NCBI GenBank assembly: GCA_039798265.1
Contig: JBDKGH010000116.1
Span: 1 to 23,701 of the forward strand
Reading direction: 5' to 3'
DNA from: JBDKGH01 sp039798265
Lineage (GTDB): Bacteria; Bacteroidota; Bacteroidia; Flavobacteriales_D; Sanyastnellaceae
Length of the DNA stretch: 23,701 bases
The notes under the pieces were generated by a model, which worked only from the letters and a program-made list of their open reading frames with translations, was not told where the DNA came from and searched no databases. Position numbers and translations under genes: made by a program. Positions 8,437 through 16,783 of this stretch are shown here, piece after piece (the stretch's first letter is position 1; each line of letters begins with the position of its first letter).

Positions 8437-10061
8437 TCACACAATAAGCCATATCCTTCAATGAAAATGAGTAGGTCTGCTATGCCTACTAAACCGTCAT
8501 CATTGAAGTCTAAAGGACACGATTGATTCAACGGAAAATTACATGTGCCATCATCACGCATGGCTTCGGGGTTGTAATTCACGGCCTCAGGATAGGTACA
8601 TCCTAATGTTCCAAATTGGCACGTCCCATCATCAATGGTAGCGAGTGGATTGTAATTGATCGCTTCGGCATAGGTGCATCCAGCAACACCACCAGATACG
8701 GTCCACGCGATTGAGTTACTTTGTGCTGTGCACCCATCGGCATTGGTTACTGTTGCGTAATAAGTTCCGGATTGGCTGGGTGAAAAAACTGCATTATTGG
8801 CTCCAGCGATCAGCTCGCCATCTTTCCACCAGTAATACGCAGATCCAGCGCTCACTTCTATACTGCCATTGCCTAAATCCGCAAGGGTGGGTTGAAAGGT
8901 TCCGCAGGGTTCGGTGATTCGATAGATGGTTCCCAACGTGTAATTACAGAGGTACAACTCACCGTTTGCATCTTGTCCTAATGCGACATTCCCTTGGCCC
9001 GGACCCGCTGCCAGGTCAAACTGCTGGACACTTCCATCAGGATTGCGGTAGATCGAATAGAGTCCACCTTCGCAATAATCCGTGAGAATGTAATGTCCGG
9101 TTAAACGAGGGTATTTTGATCCTCGATAGACATAACCTCCGATGATAGCGCAGAAATTAGTAGCTGAGTGCTGATATTCCGCAATGGGAAAATCGTAGTC
9201 AAGGTTAAAATTGCAACCCACCGGATTTTGAACGTGATTGCCTTCATAGCAGCGCCATCCGTAGTTTTTTCCACCATCAAGTGCGGGTTCAAAATTGACT
9301 TCTTCCCAATTGTTTTGACCCACATCGGCAATCCATAAATCTCCCGTAACTCGGTCAAAACTAAAACGCCATGGATTTCGCAAGCCCATGTCCCATATCT
9401 CGGGCAAGCTATCGGAAATGGCGCCAACGAAAGGATTATCAGGTGGTATGGCATAAGGAAAAGTGCTATCTACATCTATGCGAAGCATTTTGCCCAAAAG
9501 GGTATTTTCGTTTTGTCCATTGTGCTGCGGGTCACCACCACTGCCGCCGTCTCCTAAGCCAATGTATAAGTAGCCATCCGAACCAAAGGCCAAATCACCG
9601 CCATTATGATTGCTGTAGGGCTGAACTTGCGTAAGAATGGTCGCCGCACTAGACATATTCGCTAGGTTAGGATTAGAATCAGAAACTGAATAACGCGCTA
9701 TCACGGTATTGCCCTGTAAGTCGGTATAATTGATATAGAAAAAGCCGTTTTCAAAATAATTGGGGTGAAAGGTTAATCCTAAAAGTCCGCGTTCACTTCC
9801 CGTAGAAATGAGTCCGGTCATGTCCATGAACTTACCAATGTAAGTGCCCAGTGTATCAATGATTTCAATGTCACCTGTGGTGCGTTCGACAATGAATAAA
9901 CGGTGGTCGCCACAGCTATAAACGCCCGAATTAGTGCTGAGTCCGGTGGCTAAAACTTCCAACTGAATGGAAACTGGTGAGGGACTTTGAGCGAAGAGGT
10001 GCTGATTGAATAGCAAGCAGAATAGGAGCAAAGAAGCGCTCAGCGTTTTAAATAGGTTCAT
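8433..10061 (-). CDS. Secreted PQQ-dependent sugar dehydrogenase-like protein with Ig-like domain, Cys repeats and dockerin-like tail
   Basis: A 542-residue exported protein. Residues 1-25 are a signal peptide (cleavage after FAQ). About 34-383 form the six-bladed propeller of the soluble glucose dehydrogenase/aldose dehydrogenase family: RLFIVERTTGDI, GLLGLTFHPNY, SNHNGGDLAFGSDGYLYIGLGDGG, GLRNPWRFSFD and DVGQNNWEEVN. H152 and R228 fall where the catalytic His and a PQQ-contacting Arg of sGDH lie by motif alignment, so oxidation of aldose sugars with PQQ is likely; the substrate is unknown. About 386-455 is an Ig-like domain. Two Cys repeats follow (GCTYAEAINYNPLATIDDGT at 461 and GCTYPEAVNYNPEAMRDDGT at 487). 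The end is a dockerin-like calcium loop (CPLDFNDDGLVGIADLL). No standard T9SS tail is present. It converges on the adhesin gene with a 4-base overlap at the stops. Confidence 0.88.
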   Translation of the reverse strand: MNLFKTLSASLLLFCLLFNQHLFAQSPSPVSIQLEVLATGLSTNSGVYSCGDHRLFIVERTTGDIEIIDTLGTYIGKFMDMTGLISTGSERGLLGLTFHPNYFENGFFYINYTDLQGNTVIARYSVSDSNPNLANMSSAATILTQVQPYSNHNGGDLAFGSDGYLYIGLGDGGSGGDPQHNGQNENTLLGKMLRIDVDSTFPYAIPPDNPFVGAISDSLPEIWDMGLRNPWRFSFDRVTGDLWIADVGQNNWEEVNFEPALDGGKNYGWRCYEGNHVQNPVGCNFNLDYDFPIAEYQHSATNFCAIIGGYVYRGSKYPRLTGHYILTDYCEGGLYSIYRNPDGSVQQFDLAAGPGQGNVALGQDANGELYLCNYTLGTIYRITEPCGTFQPTLADLGNGSIEVSAGSAYYWWKDGELIAGANNAVFSPSQSGTYYATVTNADGCTAQSNSIAWTVSGGVAGCTYAEAINYNPLATIDDGTCQFGTLGCTYPEAVNYNPEAMRDDGTCNFPLNQSCPLDFNDDGLVGIADLLIFIEGYGLLCD

Positions 10062-10081
10062 GGCTTATTCACTTAAGTATC

Positions 10082-10089
10082 GAAATATA
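10082..10089 (-). promoter_or_regulatory. Candidate -7 promoter box of the sugar dehydrogenase gene
   Basis: TATATTTC on the minus strand is one base off TAnnTTTG and ends 20 bases before the ATG at 10061. It lies in the 108-base divergent gap shared with prfC. No -33 element was identified. Confidence 0.35.
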
Positions 10090-10136
10090 CTTCCAAATGT
10101 CATTGCACACTTCAGTGACATCAACTTATTAATGAC

Positions 10137-10144
10137 TACTTTTG
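10137..10144 (+). promoter_or_regulatory. -7 promoter box of prfC
   Basis: TACTTTTG matches TAnnTTTG exactly and ends 25 bases before the ATG at 10170. It lies in the divergent gap between prfC and the sugar dehydrogenase gene. Confidence 0.5.
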
Positions 10145-10169
10145 CACCCCTTTCGGAAAAATTACGTTC

Positions 10170-11765
10170 ATGGCTAATCACGATGCTATTGCTAAGCGAA
10201 GAACATTCGCTATTATTTCTCACCCTGATGCTGGTAAGACTACCCTTACAGAAAAATTACTTCTTTTTGGAGGAGCGATCCAAACGGCCGGTGCAGTAAA
10301 AAGCAACAAGATCACCAAAACAGCGGCCTCCGACTTTATGGAGATTGAGCGTCAAAGAGGAATCTCGGTGGCTACCTCCGTAATGGTTTTCGAATACAAT
10401 GGAAAACAAGTCAACCTTCTAGATACACCCGGTCACAAAGATTTTGCTGAAGACACCTACCGAACACTTACAGCAGTGGATAGTGTTATCCTAGTGATTG
10501 ATAGCGTGAAAGGGGTGGAAACACAAACAGAGCGCTTGATGGAAGTCTGCCGCATGCGCGATACGCCGGTTATTGTTTTCATCAATAAAATGGACTTGGA
10601 AGGTCAAGATCCATTTGACTTGCTCGATGAGCTAGAAGAAAAATTAAACATTAAGGTTCAGCCACTCTCTTGGCCCATTTCTAAAGGGTATTCTTTTAAA
10701 GGCGTTTATAATCTGGCCGATAAAACATTGAATCTTTTCGAATCACTTAAAACCAAAGTGGCTGAAGAGGTGATTTCAATTGATGACCTGAACGATCCAA
10801 TGCTCGATCAGATAGCTGGTGAATATGCTCAGCAACTGCGCGAAGATGTGGAGTTGATTGAAAGTGTTTACGATCCGTTTAATCGAGAAGAATACCTCGC
10901 TGGCAAATTGGCGCCAGTATTTTTCGGTTCGGCTATGAACAACTTCGGGGTGCGCGAACTTTTGGAAAAATTCCTAGAGGTGGCCCCTGAACCTCAAGGT
11001 CGCGTCTCGAGCACACGTGAAGTAAAACCTGAAGAGGAAAAGTTCAGTGGTTTTGTTTTTAAAATTCACGCCAACATTGATCCGCGCCACCGCGATCGTA
11101 TTGCTTTCATGCGCGTATGCAGTGGTAAGTTTGAAAGAAATAAATTCTATACGCACGTTCGGTTAGAAAAGGAATTTAAATATCCTAATCCAGTTACATT
11201 CCTTGCTCAAGCGAAAAGCACCATCGATGAAGCCTTCCCCGGCGATGTGATTGGCTTGTACGATACAGGCAATTTCAAAATCGGCGATACAATTACCGAA
11301 GGTGAAAAAATGATGTTCAAAGGAATTCCGAATTTCTCCCCTGAAATTTTCAAGGAATTGGTGAACCGAGATCCAATGAAAACCAAACAATTGGACAAAG
11401 GTATTCGTCAGCTCACAGAAGAAGGGGTGGCTCAGGTGTTTTTCCAAGAACCAGGCTCTCGAAAAATTGTTGGAACAGTGGGTGAACTTCAATTTGAAGT
11501 GATCAAATACCGCCTTGAACATGAGTACGGCGCAAAGTGTGACTTTGATGCAAAATCGTATTATAAGGCGTGTTGGATCACTACGGATAAAATTGAAAAA
11601 CTCAATGAATTCCGACGCATCAAGGGGAATAACATGGTTGTGGATAAAGAAGGGAACGATGTATTCCTTGCTCCCAGTAAGTTTATCCTAGACATGGAAC
11701 GTCAGAATTTTCCAGAGTTAGAATTCCATTTCACTAGCGAGTTTAAAGTAGGAGCAGAGGACTAA
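10170..11765 (+). CDS. prfC: Peptide chain release factor 3 (RF3)
   Basis: A 531-residue translational GTPase, the usual RF3 length. G1 is SHPDAGKTTLTEKLL (17-31), switch I holds RQRGISVATSVM (61-72), G3 is DTPGHKDFAEDTYRTL (85-100) and G4 is NKMD (139-142). Domain II begins near KFSGFVFKIHANIDPRHRDR, and the C-terminal part has GELQFEVIKYRLEHEYG. RF3 uses GTP to eject RF1 or RF2 from the ribosome after peptide release. The N-terminal MANHDAIAKRRTFAIISH and the -7 box upstream support the ATG at 10170. The gene stands alone on its strand; its stop is 4 bases from the stop of the convergent mazG. Nothing unusual was seen. Confidence 0.97.
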   Translation: MANHDAIAKRRTFAIISHPDAGKTTLTEKLLLFGGAIQTAGAVKSNKITKTAASDFMEIERQRGISVATSVMVFEYNGKQVNLLDTPGHKDFAEDTYRTLTAVDSVILVIDSVKGVETQTERLMEVCRMRDTPVIVFINKMDLEGQDPFDLLDELEEKLNIKVQPLSWPISKGYSFKGVYNLADKTLNLFESLKTKVAEEVISIDDLNDPMLDQIAGEYAQQLREDVELIESVYDPFNREEYLAGKLAPVFFGSAMNNFGVRELLEKFLEVAPEPQGRVSSTREVKPEEEKFSGFVFKIHANIDPRHRDRIAFMRVCSGKFERNKFYTHVRLEKEFKYPNPVTFLAQAKSTIDEAFPGDVIGLYDTGNFKIGDTITEGEKMMFKGIPNFSPEIFKELVNRDPMKTKQLDKGIRQLTEEGVAQVFFQEPGSRKIVGTVGELQFEVIKYRLEHEYGAKCDFDAKSYYKACWITTDKIEKLNEFRRIKGNNMVVDKEGNDVFLAPSKFILDMERQNFPELEFHFTSEFKVGAED

Positions 11766-11769
11766 GAGC

Positions 11770-12543
11770 TTACTCTGCTTTCTTTGCTTTTTCCCAGTAT
11801 TCATCCATTTCGGCAAGGGTCATATTTCCCATTTGCTTTCCATCTTTCGCACTTTCGGTTTCGAGGTACTGAAAACGGAACTTGAATTTTTTGTTGGTGC
11901 GCTCCAAGGCATCTTCGGGATTGATGCCTTTGAATCGGGCATAGTTGATGAGTGAAAATAGGAGATCGCCAAATTCGGCTTCCATTTTATCACTGTTCTG
12001 ATCTGCTTCTATTTTAAATTCATTCAATTCTTCTTGTACTTTCTCCCATACTTGGTCTTCGTGGTCCCAGTCAAAGCCCACGCCTCGCGCTTTGTCCTGC
12101 ATGCGCTGTGCTTTTACCATGGCAGGAAGAGAGTTGGGCACACCTTCTAATACACTTTTTTTACCTTCTTTTAATTTGAGTTTTTCCCAATTGGCTTTCA
12201 CCTCGTCTTCATTGGCCACTTGAACATCTCCATAAATATGCGGATGGCGCTGTATCAGCTTGTCACAAATGAAATTCAAGGAGTCGGCGATATCGAAGGC
12301 TCCTGTTTCGCTCGCTATTTTGCTATAAAAAACAAGGTGAAGAAAGATGTCTCCGAGTTCTTTTTTGACCTCCTCAATATCGTTGTCCAAAATGGCATCA
12401 CCCAATTCGTACACTTCTTCAATGGTCAAATGGCGCAAACTCTGCATGGTTTGTTTCATATCCCAAGGACATTTAGCTCGCAGATCATCCATGATGACTA
12501 ACAGACGAGCAAAGGCTTCTTTTTTTTGTTCCAGTGTATTCAT
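11770..12543 (-). CDS. mazG: Nucleoside triphosphate pyrophosphohydrolase MazG
   Basis: A 257-residue protein with two MazG folds. The N-terminal one has CPWDMKQTMQSLRHLTIEE, VYELGDAI and EVKKELGDIFLHLVFYSKIA; the EExxE and ExxD acidic residues that bind magnesium are present. A middle segment LEGVPNSLPAMVKAQRMQDK with ARGVGFDW is diagnostic of the family. The C-terminal fold has EAEFGDLLFSLINYARFKG and NPEDALERTNKKFKFRFQYL. Family members hydrolyse NTPs to NMPs and pyrophosphate, for housecleaning of abnormal nucleotides and effects on the stringent response. It starts 12 bases after the ligA stop and is very probably co-transcribed with ligA. It converges on prfC with a 4-base gap. Confidence 0.95.
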   Translation of the reverse strand: MNTLEQKKEAFARLLVIMDDLRAKCPWDMKQTMQSLRHLTIEEVYELGDAILDNDIEEVKKELGDIFLHLVFYSKIASETGAFDIADSLNFICDKLIQRHPHIYGDVQVANEDEVKANWEKLKLKEGKKSVLEGVPNSLPAMVKAQRMQDKARGVGFDWDHEDQVWEKVQEELNEFKIEADQNSDKMEAEFGDLLFSLINYARFKGINPEDALERTNKKFKFRFQYLETESAKDGKQMGNMTLAEMDEYWEKAKKAE

Positions 12544-12555
12544 AGTGAGGAGCGA

Positions 12556-14616
12556 TTACTCGCCAATCATTTGTAGGTAATCGTTTTCAGTAATTATAGC
12601 AACGCCAAGGTCTTCGGCTTTTTTTCTTTTGGATGGTCCCATGTCGTCGCCAGCTAGCACGTAAGTGGTTTTAGAAGAAATGCTTCCGCTTACTTTACCA
12701 CCGTTAGCTTCAATGCTTTCTTTAATACCATCGCGACTAAAATGGGCAAAAACGCCACTCACTACAAAGGTCTTTCCTTTGAGTTTGTCCGATGCGGCTT
12801 CTTTGCCTTCAGTGTTGTTTTGAAGTTGAACGCCATGGGCTCGCAGTCGCTCCACTATCTGTTGATGTTCTGCGCGAGAAAACCAATCGATCACAGACTG
12901 GGCTATTTTTTGCCCCACCTCATCGGTATTTAAGAGTTGTTCTTCTGTCGCCGTAAGCAACGCATCGATGCTTTGAAATTGTCGCGCTAACTTCTTAGCC
13001 ACCGTTTCGCCTACATGTCGAATGCCCAACGCAAAAAGGACACGCTCAAAAGGAATGTTCTTGCTTTGAACGATTCCTTCTAAAAGATTGGTCACACTTT
13101 TTTCTTGAAGGGATCTACGTTTAGGGTTTTCACCAAATTCATCACTTACTGTAAATTCGAGTCCAATCAATTGATCATACGAAAGGTCATAAAAATCAGC
13201 TACGTTGTTTACGAGTCCTTTATCGAAAAGTCCAGCAATGGTTTCGGTGCCTAGCCCTTCTATGTTCATGGCTTTGCGACCAATGAAATGCTCCAGCTTG
13301 CCCTTTATTTGAGGAGGACAGCCATCTTCATTCGGACAATAGTGAAGTGCTTCTCCTTCTTTTCGAACTAGCTCAGTTTGGCATTCGGGACAGTGGGTGA
13401 TGTATTGGTGCGGATGGTCCGAAATCCGAGCTTTAGACATGTCAACCCCAATCACCTTCGGAATGATTTCTCCTCCTTTTTCAACCAAAACAAAGTCGCC
13501 TTCGCGAATGTCCAGTTTTTGAATTTGATCGGCATTATGCAGACTAGCACGTTTAACCGTGGTACCAGCCAATAGCACCGGCTGAAGATTGGCTACTGGA
13601 GTGATGGCTCCTGTGCGCCCTACTTGATAAGTGATGTTGTTTAATTGAGTACTTACTGTTGCCGCTTTGAACTTATAGGCGATGGCCCATCGAGGACTTT
13701 TCGCTGTCATGCCCAATTCATCCCAATAAGCAATGTTGTTTACTTTGATTACCACGCCATCAATATCAAAGGGCAAATCAAATCGCTTTTTATCCCAATA
13801 ATTGATGAAGTCCATGATGCCTTCAATGTTATTGGTTTTTTCTATAAACCGCTCGAAATGTGGGGGCACTTTAAAGCCCCATTCTCGAGCATGAATAACC
13901 GTTTCAAAATGGGTGTTCAAGGGAAGTTGATCTCCCAACACAAAATATAAATAACAGTCGAGTCCGCGTTTGGCTACCTCGGCGCTGTCTTGCTGTTTCA
14001 ACGTGCCTGATGCGGTGTTACGCGGATTGGCATAAGGTTCTTCACCGGCTTCTAGGCGCTCTTCATTGAGTTTGTTAAATACATCACGAGGTAAAAAAAT
14101 CTCGCCCCGAATTTCAAAGTCTTGAGGATAATCGCCTCTTAACTGAAGAGGAATGCTCTTAATAGTTCGAATGTTTGCGCTTACATCTTCGCCCACGCTG
14201 CCATCTCCTCGGGTAATACCTTTTACAAATCGCCCATTTTCGTAATGAAGCGAGATCGCTACTCCGTCATATTTTAACTCTAATACATATTCGAGTTCAT
14301 GATCGACCAACTTGTGTAGTCGCTCTTCCCAATCACGTATTTCTTCTTCGTTGTATGTATTGCTCAGCGAAAGCATGGGTCGCTTATGCGTTACTTTTTC
14401 AAACTTATCGGTAATGTCTCCACCAACACGACTCGTGGGGGAGTTGGCCTCTGCAAACTGGGGATATGCTTTTTCGAGTTGTTCGAGTTCTTTTAGTAAA
14501 AAGTCAAAGGCTTGGTCTGAAATGCTAGGGTCATTCAGAACGTAATAACGATAGTTATGCTCGTTGAGCTGAGTCGTTAATTCGTGGATACGAACTTGTA
14601 CTTCAAAAGGAGTCAT
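12556..14616 (-). CDS. ligA: NAD+-dependent DNA ligase LigA
   Basis: A 686-residue ligase when started at the ATG at 14616 (MTPFEVQVRIHELTTQLNEH). A longer frame from 14634 adds MRIFAA, but family members start near MTP and a TTTG-type box lies in that extension, so the shorter form is chosen. Domain Ia has LNEHNYRYYVLND; the adenylation site is LELKYDGVAISL (K115); then GEIFLPRDVF and ANPRNTASGTLKQQD. The OB fold is followed by a four-Cys zinc finger (CPECQTEL, HYCPNEDGCPPQ), helix-hairpin-helix repeats (NIEGLGTETIAGLFDKG, ALGIRHVGETVAKKLA) and a C-terminal BRCT domain (LKGKTFVVSGVF, KTTYVLAGDDMG). It seals nicks in replication and repair and is normally essential. mazG follows after 12 bases. 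Confidence 0.97.
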   Translation of the reverse strand: MTPFEVQVRIHELTTQLNEHNYRYYVLNDPSISDQAFDFLLKELEQLEKAYPQFAEANSPTSRVGGDITDKFEKVTHKRPMLSLSNTYNEEEIRDWEERLHKLVDHELEYVLELKYDGVAISLHYENGRFVKGITRGDGSVGEDVSANIRTIKSIPLQLRGDYPQDFEIRGEIFLPRDVFNKLNEERLEAGEEPYANPRNTASGTLKQQDSAEVAKRGLDCYLYFVLGDQLPLNTHFETVIHAREWGFKVPPHFERFIEKTNNIEGIMDFINYWDKKRFDLPFDIDGVVIKVNNIAYWDELGMTAKSPRWAIAYKFKAATVSTQLNNITYQVGRTGAITPVANLQPVLLAGTTVKRASLHNADQIQKLDIREGDFVLVEKGGEIIPKVIGVDMSKARISDHPHQYITHCPECQTELVRKEGEALHYCPNEDGCPPQIKGKLEHFIGRKAMNIEGLGTETIAGLFDKGLVNNVADFYDLSYDQLIGLEFTVSDEFGENPKRRSLQEKSVTNLLEGIVQSKNIPFERVLFALGIRHVGETVAKKLARQFQSIDALLTATEEQLLNTDEVGQKIAQSVIDWFSRAEHQQIVERLRAHGVQLQNNTEGKEAASDKLKGKTFVVSGVFAHFSRDGIKESIEANGGKVSGSISSKTTYVLAGDDMGPSKRKKAEDLGVAIITENDYLQMIGE

Positions 14617-14622
14617 AGCCGC

Positions 14623-14638
14623 AAAGATGCGCATCTTT
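14623..14638. promoter_or_regulatory. Perfect 16-base palindrome just upstream of the ligA start
   Basis: AAAGATGCGCATCTTT is a perfect 8+8 palindrome with no spacer, 6 bases upstream of the preferred ligA ATG and covering an alternative ATG. Its minus-strand half continues as CATCTTTG, close to the -7 consensus TAnnTTTG. It could be a regulatory site or a chance palindrome at a promoter. Confidence 0.35.
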
Positions 14639-14681
14639 ATGGCTTTTCTTGGAAGTGTTCAAAAAAGAAAAAAATGTTGAT

Positions 14682-15413
14682 TTAATACGTTTTCCGAATG
14701 TCTTCATTCACCGCTCCAGCAATCATCTTGATGAATTTGAAGCGGAATCGGAAGAGTGCAATGGGAGCATTGTACACGCGATTAATTTCATCGGGCACAT
14801 TGCGCATATAGCGGTAACCAACGCCCACACCCACGCTGATGAAATAGGTGAGGTGAAAGTAATTGGTCGTACTCAATTCTAACGGACGAACCACACGGTC
14901 AAATTCCATGAGTTGTGCTTCTGTGCCCGTCCCTAGCACATAGTAACCACTTATGTTACCCAAACCTCTGTGAATGGTTACTGACCATTCTAAGTATTTG
15001 TTAAAGGCTAAAACACGTTCGTAATAAATAGAAACGTAACTCAAATTCAAATTAGCAAGGCTTACATCGGGAGAGATAGAGGTCAATGAAGTGGTTTTGA
15101 TGCCTTCGCCAAAGTTGTAAATACCGAGTCCAAATCGGTTTACTCGGCGGTATTCCATGCCTATGCGCAAGCCCCCAAGTCGAGCTGGGGTTTTGCCCAC
15201 GATCGTTTGCCGGGCATCAAAAGAAAGGTCGAATTTCCACTTTTTATATTTCTTATCGAGAACTTTATGACCAGTGATAACCCAAACGGTATCTTGATAG
15301 GGTGGTTTTTTCTTAGGCGATGCGTCGGCAACCATACCATCAAGCGTCAACTGACCAACACTCGCTTGGGCAAGTATGAGTAAGAAGAGAAGGAGAAGTG
15401 GGTGTTTTTTCAA
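14682..15413 (-). CDS. Exported protein of unknown function, beta-barrel-like
   Basis: A 243-residue protein with a signal peptide (KKHPLLLLFLLILAQASVG, cleavage before QLTLDG). The mature part alternates polar and aromatic/hydrophobic residues (KWKFDLSFDARQTI, GGLRIGMEYRRVNRFGLGIY, LNLSYVSIYYERVL, YFHLTYFISVGVGVGYRYM, APIALFRFRFKFIKMI), as expected for an outer-membrane beta-barrel of about eight to ten strands. The start is a TTG at 15413: an in-frame TAA lies 15 bases upstream, and no ATG gives an intact signal peptide. I do not recognise a named family. It lies 65 bases upstream of ligA on the same strand, possibly co-transcribed but with no evident functional link. Confidence 0.7.
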   Translation of the reverse strand: MKKHPLLLLFLLILAQASVGQLTLDGMVADASPKKKPPYQDTVWVITGHKVLDKKYKKWKFDLSFDARQTIVGKTPARLGGLRIGMEYRRVNRFGLGIYNFGEGIKTTSLTSISPDVSLANLNLSYVSIYYERVLAFNKYLEWSVTIHRGLGNISGYYVLGTGTEAQLMEFDRVVRPLELSTTNYFHLTYFISVGVGVGYRYMRNVPDEINRVYNAPIALFRFRFKFIKMIAGAVNEDIRKTY

Positions 15414-15535
15414 AGCGTTGCTAAATTATGAACTCTATTCCAATATTTTCGGCAAAACAGTCCAGATGTTTTCAAGAATCAGACCGTAATAATTTCTTTT
15501 CGTGGTTTTTGCACTGAATTAGCGACCTTTGTTAC

Positions 15536-16783
15536 ATGAAATTTGAAGAACTGGGCCTGCATGCCGACTTACTTCAGGGCATCGATGCCATGAATTTTAA
15601 GGAAGCAACACCCATACAAGAGCAGGCTATCCCATCTATTTTACAACGAAAAGACATTATCGGGATTGCACAAACAGGTACAGGTAAAACAGCTGCTTTT
15701 GTCCTGCCTGTGATCGACTTGATTTTAAAACACATGCCAGAGCAACATGTAAAAGCTTTGGTCATCGTTCCTACTCGCGAATTAGCAACCCAAATTGATC
15801 AGGCCATTCAAGCCTATTCCTATTTTACTGGTATTTCATCCATGGCCATCTACGGTGGCGGCGATGGACAAGATTTTTCTCAAGAAAAAAAGGCCTTGAT
15901 AGAAGGCACCGATATCATCATCGCTACACCGGGTCGACTTAATGCGCACCTTAATTTGGGCTATGTCGATTTTTCAAAATTGGGTTTCCTGATACTCGAT
16001 GAGGCCGATCGAATGTTAGATATGGGCTTTATGCCTGATCTCAATCGCATCATCCGACACGTTAACCCTAACCGTCAAGGTTTGTTGTTTTCCGCTACCA
16101 TGCCCGATCAAATCTTTCAACTGGCTCGTACCATGCTAAAAGATCCGGTAACGGTGAACATCGCTCTTTCAAAACCTGCGGCAGGTGTTACCCAAGGCGC
16201 TTATGTAGTAAAAGACGAACAAAAATTACCGCTCATCACGGAGTTACTTAAAGATCGCCGCGATCAAAGCATCATCGTTTTCACTTCTACTAAAAGTGTA
16301 GTGGCTGTGCTCGGTCGTCAGTTGCTGTCTCGTGGATTAAATGTAGGACAGATCTCTAGCGATTTTGAACAAGATCAACGCGAACAAGTGATGCAAGATT
16401 TTCGAAATCGGAAGATAGATATCTTGGTTGCTACTGATGTGATCTCTCGTGGTATCGATATCGCGGGTATCGAAATGGTGATTAATTATGATGTGCCGAA
16501 TGACGCAGAGGATTATGTACACCGTGTGGGGCGAACCGCTCGTGCTGATCAAAAAGGTGAAGCACTTACGTTTGTAGGACCTGGCGAACAACATAAATTC
16601 AAAAAAATTGAAGTGCTCATTGGTTCAGAAATAACCAAGCTACCTGTTCCTGAACATTTGGGACCTGCACCGGCCTACGATCCGAAAGTATCTTCTGGCG
16701 GTGGAGGAAATAGAAGAAATGGTAATTTCCGTGGAAAAGGGGGAAAGCGCCCTCCTTTCAAAAAAGGTCCACGAAAAAATTAA
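15536..16783 (+). CDS. rhlE: DEAD-box ATP-dependent RNA helicase, RhlE-like
   Basis: A 415-residue helicase with all core motifs: Q motif (FEELGLHADLLQGIDAM and TPIQEQAIP), I AQTGTGKT (45-52), Ia PTREL (79-83), Ib TPGR (131-134), II DEAD (155-158), III SAT (186-188), IV IIVFTST, V DVISRGIDI (301-309) and VI HRVGRTAR (329-336). The C-terminal 40 residues are a basic Gly/Arg/Lys/Asn tail (GGGGNRRNGNFRGKGGKRPP) that probably binds RNA. Such helicases act in ribosome assembly, RNA decay and cold growth; the RhlE subgroup assignment is by general similarity. The TTTG of a GACCTTTG sequence ends only 4 bases before the ATG. The stop overlaps the stop of the convergent ABC ATPase gene by 4 bases. 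Confidence 0.93.
   Translation: MKFEELGLHADLLQGIDAMNFKEATPIQEQAIPSILQRKDIIGIAQTGTGKTAAFVLPVIDLILKHMPEQHVKALVIVPTRELATQIDQAIQAYSYFTGISSMAIYGGGDGQDFSQEKKALIEGTDIIIATPGRLNAHLNLGYVDFSKLGFLILDEADRMLDMGFMPDLNRIIRHVNPNRQGLLFSATMPDQIFQLARTMLKDPVTVNIALSKPAAGVTQGAYVVKDEQKLPLITELLKDRRDQSIIVFTSTKSVVAVLGRQLLSRGLNVGQISSDFEQDQREQVMQDFRNRKIDILVATDVISRGIDIAGIEMVINYDVPNDAEDYVHRVGRTARADQKGEALTFVGPGEQHKFKKIEVLIGSEITKLPVPEHLGPAPAYDPKVSSGGGGNRRNGNFRGKGGKRPPFKKGPRKN

Noticed and set aside
11163..11522. 119-codon open frame on the minus strand inside prfC
   Set aside because: Shadow of the release factor 3 gene, which is unmistakable in the plus frame.
13645..13950. 101-codon plus-strand frame opposite ligA
   Set aside because: Antisense to conserved ligase domains; no start context or motif of its own.
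14616..14634. Longer ligA start giving MRIFAA extension
   Set aside because: The extension is not family-like, and a palindrome and promoter-like box occupy it; the ATG at 14616 matches the usual MTP start.
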